Source: CAWAYR01 sp050250955
Lineage (GTDB): Bacteria; Acidobacteriota; Vicinamibacteria; Vicinamibacterales; UBA2999
Reading direction: 5' to 3'
Length of the DNA stretch: 64,000 nucleotides
Assembly: GCA_050250955.1 (NCBI GenBank)
Contig: JBFWNR010000009.1
Location: 124,001-188,000, forward strand
A program made the position numbers and the translations under genes. Under the pieces are notes generated by a model. That model made no database searches, had not been told where the DNA came from, and was given only the letters and a program-made list of their open reading frames with translations. Below are positions 10,919-19,247 of this stretch, piece by piece. Numbering within the stretch: position 1 is the first letter of the stretch; every line of letters starts with the position of its first letter.

Positions 10919-11602
10919 ATGACCCGCCCCGGACGCGGCGGGGCGGTCGTCTTCGATCTCGACGGCACGCTGGTCGATTCGGCGACCGACCTGGCGTCGG
11001 CGGCCAACGCGCTCGCCATCGAACTGGGTGGCCGCCCGCTGGGCCGCGCCGAGGTCGTGGCGATGGTCGGCGACGGCGCCGCCGTGCTGGTCCAGCGGGC
11101 CCTGGCCGCCGCCGGCCTGGACCCGGAGACGCCCGGTGCCCTCGAACGGTTCCTGGCCATCTACGATGCCCGGCTGCTCGACACGACCCGCCTCTATGAC
11201 GGGATCGTCGCCGTGCTCGACGGCCTGGATCCGCTCCTGCACCTGGCCGTGCTCACCAACAAGCCGCGGCATCCGGCCGAGCGGGTCCTCGACGGACTCG
11301 GCGTCCGGCAGCACTTCATCGAGGTGGTGGGCGGCGACGGCCCGTTGCCCCGCAAGCCCGATCCGGCCGGGCTGACCTCGTTGCGCCTTCACGCCGGAGG
11401 CGGCCCGATGGTGCTGGTCGGCGATTCCCCGGTGGACCTCGAGACGGCGCGGCGCGGCGGCGTGCCGTTCGTTCTCGCCGCCTACGGCTTCGGCGCCGCC
11501 GCCTTTGCGACGCCGCCGACCGCCTTTGTCGCCGCCCGGGTCGCCGACCTGCCGGCGGCCATCGACGCCGCGCTCGCCGACGCCGCGACGCCGATCACCT
11601 GA
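10919..11602 (+). CDS. gph: HAD-family phosphatase, phosphoglycolate phosphatase-like
   Basis: A ~227-residue HAD hydrolase with all four catalytic motifs: FDLDGTLVDS (nucleophile and acid/base aspartates) near the N terminus, TNKP near residue 118, the lysine in RKPDP near 145, and GDSPVDLETA near 170. The cap type and spacing resemble Gph, which clears 2-phosphoglycolate formed in DNA repair or by oxygenation. Pyrophosphatase or other sugar-phosphate activity cannot be excluded. The ATG at 10919 is preferred over a GTG at 10886, which would add eleven residues with no conserved content. It converges with the DtxR-family gene, four bases apart. Confidence 0.8.
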   Translation: MTRPGRGGAVVFDLDGTLVDSATDLASAANALAIELGGRPLGRAEVVAMVGDGAAVLVQRALAAAGLDPETPGALERFLAIYDARLLDTTRLYDGIVAVLDGLDPLLHLAVLTNKPRHPAERVLDGLGVRQHFIEVVGGDGPLPRKPDPAGLTSLRLHAGGGPMVLVGDSPVDLETARRGGVPFVLAAYGFGAAAFATPPTAFVAARVADLPAAIDAALADAATPIT

Positions 11603-11606
11603 CCGG

Positions 11607-12281
11607 TCAGGCGCCGCCCGACTCGACCAGCAGCTTCGACGCCGCCCGGGCGCCGATGACCACCGTGCCGTCGCGGCCGCGCAGCCGGACGCTGTCGGCG
11701 GCCTCGTCGCGCGACTCGACCTCGACGACCTCGCCCGGCTTCAGGCCGTGCCGCTCGACGAAACGCAGGAACGCCGCGTCCTGGTCGGTGACCCGGGCCA
11801 CGACCACCCGCTGCGCCACCGGGCAGCTGAGCAGCGTCTCGAGATGGCGCTCGCGGAACGTGCCCTCGGGACCAGGGATCGGATCGCCGTGCGGGTCGGT
11901 TTCCGGATGCCCGAGCATCTCGTCCATCCGCTCGATCAGGCGGTCCGAGACGACGTGCTCCAGGTGCTCGGCGTCGTCGTGCACCTCGTCCCAGCGCATC
12001 CCCATCACCTGGACGAGGAAGAGTTCGACCAGCCGATGACGCCGCAGGACCGTCGCCGCCAGCTTCGACCCCGCGGCGGTCAGGCAGACGCCGTTGTAGG
12101 GCTCGTACTCGACCAGGCCCGACTCGGCCAGGGCCTTCACCATCGTCGTTGCCGTGCCCGGGGCGACGCCCAGGGCGGCCGCCAGTTGCCCCATGGGCAG
12201 CAGGCGAGTGCCGGGTGGCAGCCGCGAGGCGCCGAGGTAGACCTCCTTGAGGTAGTTCTCGACCGTACTGGAGGGGGCCAT
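11607..12281 (-). CDS. DtxR/MntR-family metal-dependent transcriptional regulator
   Basis: A 224-residue iron- or manganese-sensing repressor. An N-terminal winged helix (about 1-65) is followed by the metal-binding dimerisation domain (about 70-140), with the HDDAEHLEHVVSDRL helix and the GHPETDPHGDPIP block typical of the family. A C-terminal SH3-like FeoA-type domain spans about residues 150-222. It is transcribed away from the feo unit, and the shared promoter region contains an 18-bp perfect palindrome, so it most likely represses feoA-feoB, and perhaps itself, when metal is plentiful. Iron is favoured over manganese by the neighbouring FeoB; that is inference. Confidence 0.88.
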   Translation of the reverse strand: MAPSSTVENYLKEVYLGASRLPPGTRLLPMGQLAAALGVAPGTATTMVKALAESGLVEYEPYNGVCLTAAGSKLAATVLRRHRLVELFLVQVMGMRWDEVHDDAEHLEHVVSDRLIERMDEMLGHPETDPHGDPIPGPEGTFRERHLETLLSCPVAQRVVVARVTDQDAAFLRFVERHGLKPGEVVEVESRDEAADSVRLRGRDGTVVIGARAASKLLVESGGA

Positions 12282-12317
12282 CGCTGCCGAAATGCTAGCA
12301 GAGCCCCGGGGATCGCC

Positions 12318-12346
12318 TTGACTTTTGGGAGCGCCCCGTTTACATT
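12318..12346 (+). promoter_or_regulatory. Predicted sigma-70 promoter of the feo unit
   Basis: TTGACT (12318-12323) and TACATT (12341-12346) are separated by 17 bases. Transcription would start near 12353, about 34 bases before the ATG at 12387. The -10 box overlaps the palindrome at 12344-12361. Confidence 0.7.
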
Positions 12347-12361
12347 TTGATTAATCAAAAT
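12344..12361. promoter_or_regulatory. 18-bp perfect palindrome, likely DtxR-family operator
   Basis: ATTTTGATTAATCAAAAT is a perfect inverted repeat, strikingly AT-rich in this genome. It covers the last bases of the feo -10 box and the predicted transcription start, so bound repressor would block transcription. It lies 62 bases upstream of the divergent DtxR-family gene. Confidence 0.7.
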
Positions 12362-12386
12362 TGTTGCCGGGCTGGTCCCGCTCACG

Positions 12387-13427
12387 ATGACCGATCCCCT
12401 CATCTCCCTCGTGCTGGTCCTGGTCGCGGTTGGCGCGACCGCGGCGCTGTTGTGGCCGGGCACGGGTCTGGCCTGGCGGTGGCGCCGCGGGCTGGTGGCG
12501 TCGGACCGCGTGGAGGTCGAAGACGCCCTCAAGCACATCTGGGACGGCGAGTACCGGCAGCGCCCGGCGACGCTCGAGAGCCTGGCCGGTGCCCTCGGCC
12601 TCACCGGACGGGCCGCCGCCGAACTGGTCGACCGGCTCGGCCGGCTCGCGCTGGTCGTCCACGACGAGGCGTCGCTCCGCCTGACGCCCGACGGACGCCG
12701 CGAAGCGCTGCGCGTGATTCGCATCCACCGGCTGTGGGAGCGCTACCTGGCCGACGAGACCGGTCTCGACGCCCGCGAGTGGCACGCCCACGCCGAGCGG
12801 CGCGAGCACGGCACCACCGCGGCGCAGGCCGAGGCGCTGGCGGCCACGCTCGGCCATCCGCGCTACGACCCGCACGGCGATCCGATCCCGATGCCGAGCG
12901 GCGAGTTGCCGCCGCACCAGGGCGTGCCGCTGACCCAGCTGCAGCCCGACCAGGCCGCCGAGATCGTCCACCTCGAAGACGAGCCCGACGCCGTGTTCGC
13001 GCAGATCGTCGCCGCCGGCCTGACGCCGGGCATGCGCGTGCGGCTCATCGAGCGCACGCCGCAGCGGCTGCGCTTCGAGGCCGAGGCCGACGAGGTCGTG
13101 CTGGCGCCGGTCGTCGCCGCCAACGTCACCGTGCTGCCGATCGAGCGGCCGCACGACGGGCCGGCCGGGCCCAGCGGCGCCACCATGCGCCTGTCGGCGA
13201 TCGCGCCGGGCGAGAGCGCCGACGTCGTCGCCCTGGCCGCCGGCTGCCGCGGCGCCCAGCGTCGCCGCCTGCTCGACCTGGGCGTGGTGCCCGGCACGCG
13301 CGTGACCAGCGAACTGCGCGGGCCGTCGGGCGATCCCACGGCGTATCGCATCCGTGGCGCGCTCATCGCCCTGCGCCGCGATCAGGCGCACCACATCCTG
13401 GTGACCCGCGTGCAGGAGGCGGCATGA
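12387..13427 (+). CDS. Membrane-anchored DtxR-like/FeoA fusion protein
   Basis: A 346-residue protein with an unusual layout. Residues about 4-25 form one membrane segment. Residues about 45-185 look like a DtxR regulator: a winged helix (ESLAGALGLTGRAAAELVDRL), then a helical region with HAERREHGTTAAQAEAL and the family block HPRYDPHGDPIPMPSGELP. An SH3-like domain follows (about 200-255), and a FeoA domain closes the protein (about 268-345, starting MRLSAIAPGESADVVAL). FeoA binds FeoB and supports ferrous iron transport. The fused membrane-tethered sensor could gate transport by iron level rather than bind DNA. Its TGA overlaps the feoB ATG (ATGA). Confidence 0.8.
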   Translation: MTDPLISLVLVLVAVGATAALLWPGTGLAWRWRRGLVASDRVEVEDALKHIWDGEYRQRPATLESLAGALGLTGRAAAELVDRLGRLALVVHDEASLRLTPDGRREALRVIRIHRLWERYLADETGLDAREWHAHAERREHGTTAAQAEALAATLGHPRYDPHGDPIPMPSGELPPHQGVPLTQLQPDQAAEIVHLEDEPDAVFAQIVAAGLTPGMRVRLIERTPQRLRFEAEADEVVLAPVVAANVTVLPIERPHDGPAGPSGATMRLSAIAPGESADVVALAAGCRGAQRRRLLDLGVVPGTRVTSELRGPSGDPTAYRIRGALIALRRDQAHHILVTRVQEAA

Positions 13428-15670
13428 GCCACCCGTCGCCCGAGGCCTGCGCGGCCTGTCCGGCCCATCACCTCGCCAACCTGCAGAAGCTCGGTGTCGA
13501 CATGGCCGGCCACGACTACGTGGTGGCCCTCGCCGGCAACCCGAACACCGGCAAGAGCACCGTCTTCAACGCCCTGACCGGCCTGCGCCAGCACACCGGC
13601 AACTGGCCCGGCAAGACGGTGACCCGGGCCGAAGGCGCCTTTGCCACCGGCGGACACCGCTACAAGCTCGTCGACCTGCCCGGCACCTATTCGCTGCTCT
13701 CGGCCAGTCTCGACGAGGAGGTGGCGCGCGACTTCATCCTCTTCGGCCAGCCCGACGTGACGGTGATCGTCGTCGACGCGACGACGCTCGAGCGCAATCT
13801 CAACCTGGTGCTCCAGGTGCTCGAGATCACCAACCGCGCCGTGGTCTGCCTCAACCTGATGGACGAGGCGCGGCGCCGCGGCCTGGACGTCGATCCCCGG
13901 CGCCTCGCCCGCGACCTCGGCGTGCGCGTGGTGGCGACCGCGGCCCGTCAGGGCGAGGGCCTGCCGGAACTGATGCAGGCGATCAGCGACGTCGCCAACG
14001 GCGCCGGCCGCGACACACCGCACCGCGTCGGCGAGCGCACCCCGGCGCTGCAGCGGGCCGTGACCAGGGTGCGCGAGGCGGTGCACGCCCTCTATCCGCA
14101 CCTGCCCAACGCCGCCTGGGTGGCGCTGCGGCTGCTCGACGGCGACGAGCGCATCGAGGCGGCGCTGCGATCGGGCGAACTCGGCGAACTGCACCGGACC
14201 CCCGATCCGGCCGCTCCGCCGCCACCGCCGGTGGCGGCGCCGGCGCCGGCGGCCGCCGACGCGGTCGTCGCGCTGGCGTCCCAGCTGCGCTGGCAGGTCG
14301 GCAGCGAGTTCCACCAGTCGCTCATGGAGGCCCTCTACACCGAGGCGGCGCGCATCGCCGACCGCGCCGTGACGCGTGACGGCGCCCCGCGGCGCTTCGA
14401 CCTCGACCGCACCATCGACCGCCTGGTCACCAGCCGGTTCTGGGGCGTGCCGCTGATGATCGGGATGCTGACGGCGGTGTTCTGGCTGACCATCGCCGGC
14501 GCCAACGTGCCCTCGGCGATGCTCGCCGCGGTGCTCATCGACTGGGCGCATCCGCTGCTCAAGGCCGGGGCGTCGGCCGTCGGCCTGCCATGGTGGCTCG
14601 ACGGCCTGCTCATCGACGGGATGTACCTGGCGACGGCCTGGGTCGTCAGCGTGATGCTGCCGCCGATGGCGATCTTCTTCCCGATGTTCACGCTGCTCGA
14701 GGACTTCGGCTACCTGCCGCGCGTCGCCTTCAACCTCGACCGCACCTTCCGCCGCGTCGGCGCCCACGGCAAGCAGGCGCTCACGATGGCGATGGGCTGG
14801 GGCTGCAACGCCGCCGGCGTGGTCGCCGCGCGCATCATCGAGAGCCCGCGCGAGCGCCTGATCGCCATCATCACCAACAACTTCGCGCTCTGCAACGGCC
14901 GCTGGCCGACGCAGATCCTGGTGGCGACGATCTTCATCGGCGGCGCGGTGCCGGCCCACTGGGCCGGCCTCATCTCGGCGCTGGCGGTGGTCGGCGTCGC
15001 GGTGCTCGGCGTGGTCCTGACCTTCGCCACGTCCTGGCTGCTGTCGCGCACGCTGCTGCGCGGCGAGGTCTCGGCGTTCAGCCTCGAGCTGCCGCCCTAC
15101 CGCCCGCCGCGGGTCCTGGCGACGCTCTACACCTCGCTCATCGACCGCACCCTCTACGTGCTGTGGCGCGCCGTCGTCTTCGCCCTGCCGGCCGGCGCGG
15201 TGATCTGGCTGGTGTCCAACATCGCGATCGGCGAGGTCAGCCTGGCGGCGCGTCTCATCGACTGGCTGCAGCCGCTCGGCGGCGTGCTCGGATTGTCGGG
15301 GGTGATCCTGCTCGCCTACGTCGTCGCGATCCCCGCCAACGAAATCGTCGTGCCGACCATCCTGATGCTCACCGTGCTGGTGACCGGCGTGCCCGAGGTC
15401 GGCGCCGGCGCCGGCGTGATGTTCGAACTGGACTCGACGACCGACACGGCGGCAGTGCTGCGCGCCGGCGGCTGGACGCTGCTGACGGCGGTGTGCCTGA
15501 TGCTCTTCAGCCTCGTCCACAACCCCTGCTCGACGACCATCTACACGATCTGGAAGGAGACCGGCAGCGCCAGGTGGACCGCGGTCTCGGCGCTGCTGCC
15601 GCTCGGGATGGGGTTCCTCCTGTGCTTCGTCGTCGCGCAGACCTGGCGCCTGGTCGCCGGCCCGACCTGA
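13424..15670 (+). CDS. feoB: Ferrous iron transport protein B
   Basis: A 748-residue GTP-gated ferrous iron permease of the inner membrane. The cytosolic G domain (about 35-200) has G1 GNPNTGKST, G3 DLPGTYSL and G4 NLMD. The C-terminal permease (about 330-745) has many membrane segments and conserved gate regions, including YLPRVAFNLDR, MGWGCNAAGVVAAR and VHNPCSTTIYTIW. The N terminus carries CAACP, a short cysteine cluster ahead of the G domain. No separate feoC is seen. The start at 13424 overlaps the stop of the DtxR/FeoA fusion; an upstream extension of the open frame to 12347 is out-of-frame noise over that gene. Confidence 0.95.
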   Translation: MSHPSPEACAACPAHHLANLQKLGVDMAGHDYVVALAGNPNTGKSTVFNALTGLRQHTGNWPGKTVTRAEGAFATGGHRYKLVDLPGTYSLLSASLDEEVARDFILFGQPDVTVIVVDATTLERNLNLVLQVLEITNRAVVCLNLMDEARRRGLDVDPRRLARDLGVRVVATAARQGEGLPELMQAISDVANGAGRDTPHRVGERTPALQRAVTRVREAVHALYPHLPNAAWVALRLLDGDERIEAALRSGELGELHRTPDPAAPPPPPVAAPAPAAADAVVALASQLRWQVGSEFHQSLMEALYTEAARIADRAVTRDGAPRRFDLDRTIDRLVTSRFWGVPLMIGMLTAVFWLTIAGANVPSAMLAAVLIDWAHPLLKAGASAVGLPWWLDGLLIDGMYLATAWVVSVMLPPMAIFFPMFTLLEDFGYLPRVAFNLDRTFRRVGAHGKQALTMAMGWGCNAAGVVAARIIESPRERLIAIITNNFALCNGRWPTQILVATIFIGGAVPAHWAGLISALAVVGVAVLGVVLTFATSWLLSRTLLRGEVSAFSLELPPYRPPRVLATLYTSLIDRTLYVLWRAVVFALPAGAVIWLVSNIAIGEVSLAARLIDWLQPLGGVLGLSGVILLAYVVAIPANEIVVPTILMLTVLVTGVPEVGAGAGVMFELDSTTDTAAVLRAGGWTLLTAVCLMLFSLVHNPCSTTIYTIWKETGSARWTAVSALLPLGMGFLLCFVVAQTWRLVAGPT

Positions 15671-15740
15671 CGGCGACCGTCGCGCCGCCGGCCGCCGTCG
15701 GCCTCGCGCCGCGCCCCCGAATCGCGATAGCGTGGAAGCC

Positions 15741-16457
15741 ATGTCGTCGCTCGCGGCCGCCTTCACCACGCCCGACGCCAAGCGACGGCACGTCCGCCAG
15801 CTGTTTGCCACCATCGCCGACCGCTACGACCTGGTGACGCCGCTGCTGTCCTACGGACGTGATGCGCGCTGGAAGGATCGGCTGGCCACGGCGGTCGCCC
15901 CGCGCGCCGGCGACCGGGTCCTCGACCTCGCCTGCGGCACCGGCGACATCGCCGGCCGCCTCGCCGCCCCCGGCGTGCGGGTGTGCGGGCTCGACATCAC
16001 GCCGCGGATGCTGCAGCTGGCGCGCGCCAAGCCAGCCGGCGCCGCCTGCAGCTGGACCACCGGCGACATGACCGCACTGCCGTTCGCCGACGCCAGCTTC
16101 GACGTGGTGACGACCGGCTACGGCCTGCGCAACGTGCCCGACCTCGATGGTGCGATCGGCGAGATCGTCCGCGTCCTCAAACCGGGCGGGCGCTTCGCCT
16201 CGCTCGACTTCAACCGTCCCGACTCGGCGATCGTGCGCGCGGTGTACCTCGGCTACCTCGACCTGGTCGGCGGCGTGCTCGGCTGGGCGCTCCACGGCGA
16301 CGCGTCGGCGTATCGCTACATCCCGGCGTCGATTCGCCGCTATCCCGGCGCGCCCGCGGTGGCGCGCCGGCTCGCTGCTGCGGGGCTCGCGCAGGTGTCG
16401 GTTTTCCGACTCCTCGGCGGCCTCATGTCCCTGCACGTCGGCACGCGCGCGACGTGA
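15741..16457 (+). CDS. menG: Demethylmenaquinone methyltransferase (UbiE/MenG)
   Basis: SAM-dependent C-methylation of demethylmenaquinone, the last step of menaquinone synthesis. The 238-residue protein shows the UbiE N-terminal block RYDLVTPLLSYGRDARWK, the SAM motif LDLACGTGDIAG near residue 58, GLRNVPD near 130 and RVLKPGGRFASLDF near 150. The ATG at 15741 fits better than a GTG at 15732. It pairs logically with the aminofutalosine synthase at 48989, which implies menaquinone made by the futalosine route. FeoB ends 70 bases upstream; the gap has a possible -10 box (GATAGC). Confidence 0.9.
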   Translation: MSSLAAAFTTPDAKRRHVRQLFATIADRYDLVTPLLSYGRDARWKDRLATAVAPRAGDRVLDLACGTGDIAGRLAAPGVRVCGLDITPRMLQLARAKPAGAACSWTTGDMTALPFADASFDVVTTGYGLRNVPDLDGAIGEIVRVLKPGGRFASLDFNRPDSAIVRAVYLGYLDLVGGVLGWALHGDASAYRYIPASIRRYPGAPAVARRLAAAGLAQVSVFRLLGGLMSLHVGTRAT

Positions 16458-16486
16458 ATCGGTCGCTATCGTTGAGGTCCTGAGGG

Positions 16487-16556
16487 TCCGAAACACCAAC
16501 CTAGGACGGTTGGGTCCGGGCTTCCCGTGAGGGGGAGTGCACCCCCGGGCAACCCG
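16487..16556 (+). promoter_or_regulatory. Two-hairpin leader or terminator, unidentified
   Basis: Between menG and the next gene, CCAACC-TAGGAC-GGTTGG forms a 6-bp hairpin. It is followed by a larger fold with outer CCGGG/CCCGG arms and an inner GGGGG/CCCCC stem over the loop AGTGCA. It ends about five bases before the ATG at 16562, where a ribosome-binding site is otherwise not evident. It could end menG transcription or control translation of the next gene. It matches no riboswitch class I can name. Confidence 0.4.
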
Positions 16557-16561
16557 GCCGA

Positions 16562-19240
16562 ATGCCACTACCGATGCCGCTCGTCGACTCGCTCCTGACC
16601 GCCATCGTCCGCAGTGACGGCGATGCGCTGGTGCTGCACGTCGGGGAGAAACCGTACGTGGTGGCGGCCGCCGGCCCGGTCGAGCTGTCGCGGCAGGGGC
16701 TCGGGCTCGGCGCCATGGAAGGCCTGCTGGCGCAGCTGCTGTCCGCCGAGGCGCTGCGCGGCCTGCGCGAGATGGGCGCCGTCGAGCACGAGCTGGCATC
16801 GATTCCCGCCGCCGGCGCCGATCGCTTCACGGTCGTGGCGGCGCGTGGCGGGGACGACATCTGGATCGAGGTTCGCCGTCATCGCCGCGTGCGCCCGCCG
16901 GCGCCGGTGGCCGAACCGGTCGCCACCGTCGAAGCCGCGATCGCTGCCGCCGCCGAACCGCCGAGCGTCCCGGCCCACCTTCCGCCCCCTGCGGTCGCGG
17001 AGCCTGCGGCCGCGACGCCCGACGAGGCGATGCCCGACGAGGCGAGGCCCGACGAGGCGATGCCCGACGAGGCGACGCCCGAAGAGGCGATGCACGACGC
17101 GGCGATGCACGACGACGCCATCTACGACGAGACGATGCTCGACGACGCGCCGCTGCCGCCGCCGCCGGCCGACGTGCTGGCCGCGGGCGCGGACGAGCCC
17201 TTGCCATCCGACACCGACATTGCGGCGGCACCCGGCCCCGCGGACGCGACCGCTGCCGCGGCTGTCTCCGAGCCGTCGCCGGCCGACGAGGCGTTGCCGG
17301 CGGCCGAGCCGCCCGTGCCCGAGCCCGTCGCACTCGACGCGGCCGTGCCGGAAGCCGAAGCCTGGCGGATCGATGTGCCCGCGGCGTTCGACACGGGTGA
17401 TCGCGGACTCGAGACCTTCGCCGACGAGATCAGGTTCGCCGAGGACGAGGTGCTGGCGGTCGAGGCCGAGGTGGCGGAAAGCGACAGCGGCGCGCCGGAA
17501 GCCTGGACGTTCGATCACGTACCGGCCATCGACTTCGAGCAGGCCGCGGCTCAGCCCCAGGAGGTCGGCGTCGACGTGCCGGCCAGGACGCCGGACTCGT
17601 TCGACGCGGCGCCCGAGGGTGCGAGTGCTGCGCCCCCGCCTGAGGCTCCGCCCATCGAGGACACCGCGCCGGAGCCGATGCCCGAAGCGGTGATGGAGGC
17701 TGTGCCGCCCGAACCAGCCGCGGCCGAGTCCGACGTTCCGGTTCCGCCGGCCGAACCAGAGCCGGTTGCCGTGCCCGAATTCGCGCCGCCGCCCGCGGCG
17801 CCGACGATTCCCGCCGCCGAGGTGCCAGCCTCGGCGACAATGTCGACCGTGCCGCTCTCCCCCGAGCTGCCGCCGGCGCCCGAGGCGCCGCCGGTCGACC
17901 TGCATGCTCCCCGCTACGATGCGCCGGCCGCCGCGGTCTCCCCCCGCGCGCCGATGCCGCGTGTCGATTCCACCGTGCCCGAGCCACCTCCGTACCGGCC
18001 GACCGAACCGCAGCCGACCCTTCCCGGCCTGCCGCCGATGGCTTTCGACGACGTTTCGCCGGGCGAGACGCCGGTCGAGGGCGTTCCCGGCGTCGTGCTG
18101 TCGTTGACCCGCGACTCGGCCCGCGCCGCCAGTCAGGCGGCCCGCGCCCACGGTCGCACCGGCGGCATCGAACGCCTGCTGCGCCTGGCCGCCGCGCGCG
18201 GCGCGTCGGCCCTCTACCTGACGACCCAGGCGCGGCCCGCCGTGCGGGTCGACGGCGACATCCGCCTGCTCGAAGGCGAATCGCCGCTGTCGAGCGGCGA
18301 CGTCGAAGCCGCGGTCCTGGAGCTGGCGCCCGAAGGCGCCCGCGACAAGGAGAGCGCCGAGTGGATCCGCGATCTGCAGGACGTCGGCCGCGTCCGCATC
18401 ACGACCTTCCGCGACTACCGCGGTCCGGGCGCGCTGCTGCGGATGATCTCGGCGCGCGCGACCTCGGCCGAGCAGCTCGGCCTGGTGCGCGAGATCCAGG
18501 CGCTGGCCATGGAGCCCGAAGGGCTGGTCATCGTCAGCGGGCCGCGGGCCAGCGGCAAGTCGACGCTGGTGTCGGCATTCGTCGACCTCATCAACCGCCA
18601 GCGCAACGACTACGTCATCACGCTCGAAGGGCAGATCCGGCTGGTGCACGAGAGCCGCGGGTCGCTCATCAGCCAGCGCGAACTGCGCGGCAGCGCCGGT
18701 GAGATCGTCGCGGCGGCCCGCGCCGCCCTGCGCGAGAACCCGGACGTGCTCATCATCGAGGACCTGCGCTCGCCCGACGTGCTGCAGGTGGCCCTCGACG
18801 CCGCCGGCTCCGGTCTGCTGGTCTTCGCGTCGGTCACCGCCGCGTCGGCCACCGCCGCGCTCGAGCGCCTGGTCGATCTCTGTCCGTCGGAACAGCGCCG
18901 CACCGTGCGCGCCGCCCTCGCCGAACACCTGCGCGGCGTCGTCGCCCAGGTGCTGCTCCGCAAGGCCGGCGGCGGCCGGCTGGCCGCCCGCGAGCTGGTG
19001 CTGAACACCAACGCCGTGGCGGCGCTGGTCAGCGACGGCCAGATCGCCCAGCTGCCGCGGGCCATCGACAGCGGCCGCAAGCTCGGCATGGCGCCGCTCA
19101 ACGACGCGCTGGTGGCGTTCGTGCAGAGCGGCGCGGTCGACGTGCGCGAGGCCTATCGCAAGGCCGACGACAAGTCGGGGCTGCTCGGCCTGCTGCGCCG
19201 CGAGGGCATCGACACCTCGTTCGTCGAGCGGCTCGCCTAG
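16562..19240 (+). CDS. Divergent PilT-like ATPase with long disordered linker
   Basis: An 892-residue protein. Residues about 1-110 form a small folded domain related in style to the PilT N-terminal domain. Residues about 115-515 are a low-complexity Ala/Pro/Glu/Asp linker that includes a PDEAM-type pentapeptide repeat (DNA repeat 17017-17149). Residues about 540-890 resemble the type IV pilus retraction ATPase PilT: Walker A GPRASGKST, Walker B VLIIEDLR, and HESRGSLISQRE in place of the PilT HEHKQSLVNQRE-type block. Two PilT signatures are altered: the Asp box reads EGQIRLVHE rather than EDPxExxH, and the His box reads FASVTA instead of GTLHT. ATP binding is likely, but ordinary pilus retraction is doubtful. 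No pilus genes are adjacent. Confidence 0.7.
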   Translation: MPLPMPLVDSLLTAIVRSDGDALVLHVGEKPYVVAAAGPVELSRQGLGLGAMEGLLAQLLSAEALRGLREMGAVEHELASIPAAGADRFTVVAARGGDDIWIEVRRHRRVRPPAPVAEPVATVEAAIAAAAEPPSVPAHLPPPAVAEPAAATPDEAMPDEARPDEAMPDEATPEEAMHDAAMHDDAIYDETMLDDAPLPPPPADVLAAGADEPLPSDTDIAAAPGPADATAAAAVSEPSPADEALPAAEPPVPEPVALDAAVPEAEAWRIDVPAAFDTGDRGLETFADEIRFAEDEVLAVEAEVAESDSGAPEAWTFDHVPAIDFEQAAAQPQEVGVDVPARTPDSFDAAPEGASAAPPPEAPPIEDTAPEPMPEAVMEAVPPEPAAAESDVPVPPAEPEPVAVPEFAPPPAAPTIPAAEVPASATMSTVPLSPELPPAPEAPPVDLHAPRYDAPAAAVSPRAPMPRVDSTVPEPPPYRPTEPQPTLPGLPPMAFDDVSPGETPVEGVPGVVLSLTRDSARAASQAARAHGRTGGIERLLRLAAARGASALYLTTQARPAVRVDGDIRLLEGESPLSSGDVEAAVLELAPEGARDKESAEWIRDLQDVGRVRITTFRDYRGPGALLRMISARATSAEQLGLVREIQALAMEPEGLVIVSGPRASGKSTLVSAFVDLINRQRNDYVITLEGQIRLVHESRGSLISQRELRGSAGEIVAAARAALRENPDVLIIEDLRSPDVLQVALDAAGSGLLVFASVTAASATAALERLVDLCPSEQRRTVRAALAEHLRGVVAQVLLRKAGGGRLAARELVLNTNAVAALVSDGQIAQLPRAIDSGRKLGMAPLNDALVAFVQSGAVDVREAYRKADDKSGLLGLLRREGIDTSFVERLA
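17017..17149 (+). repeat. 15-base tandem repeat within the PilT-like gene
   Basis: About eight copies of a unit like GCCCGACGAGGCGAT, in frame, encode the pentapeptide PDEAM and drifted versions (HDAAM, YDETM). The first four copies are nearly identical at DNA level, so the array expanded recently. Confidence 0.85.
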
Positions 19241-19247
19241 CTGGCGG

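Noticed and set aside
12347..13423. Upstream extension of the feoB open frame to 12347
   Set aside because: The added ~360 residues are basic low-complexity sequence out of frame over the DtxR/FeoA fusion. FeoB similarity starts exactly at the ATGA overlap at 13424.
13382..15814. 810-codon minus-strand frame antisense to feoB
   Set aside because: No recognisable domain; composition of a shadow frame. The plus strand encodes a motif-complete FeoB.
16487..16556. c-di-GMP (GEMM) or NAD+-I riboswitch before the PilT-like gene
   Set aside because: A GGTTGGG-type segment is suggestive, but the conserved core sequences of those classes are not present, so only an unclassified structured leader is reported.
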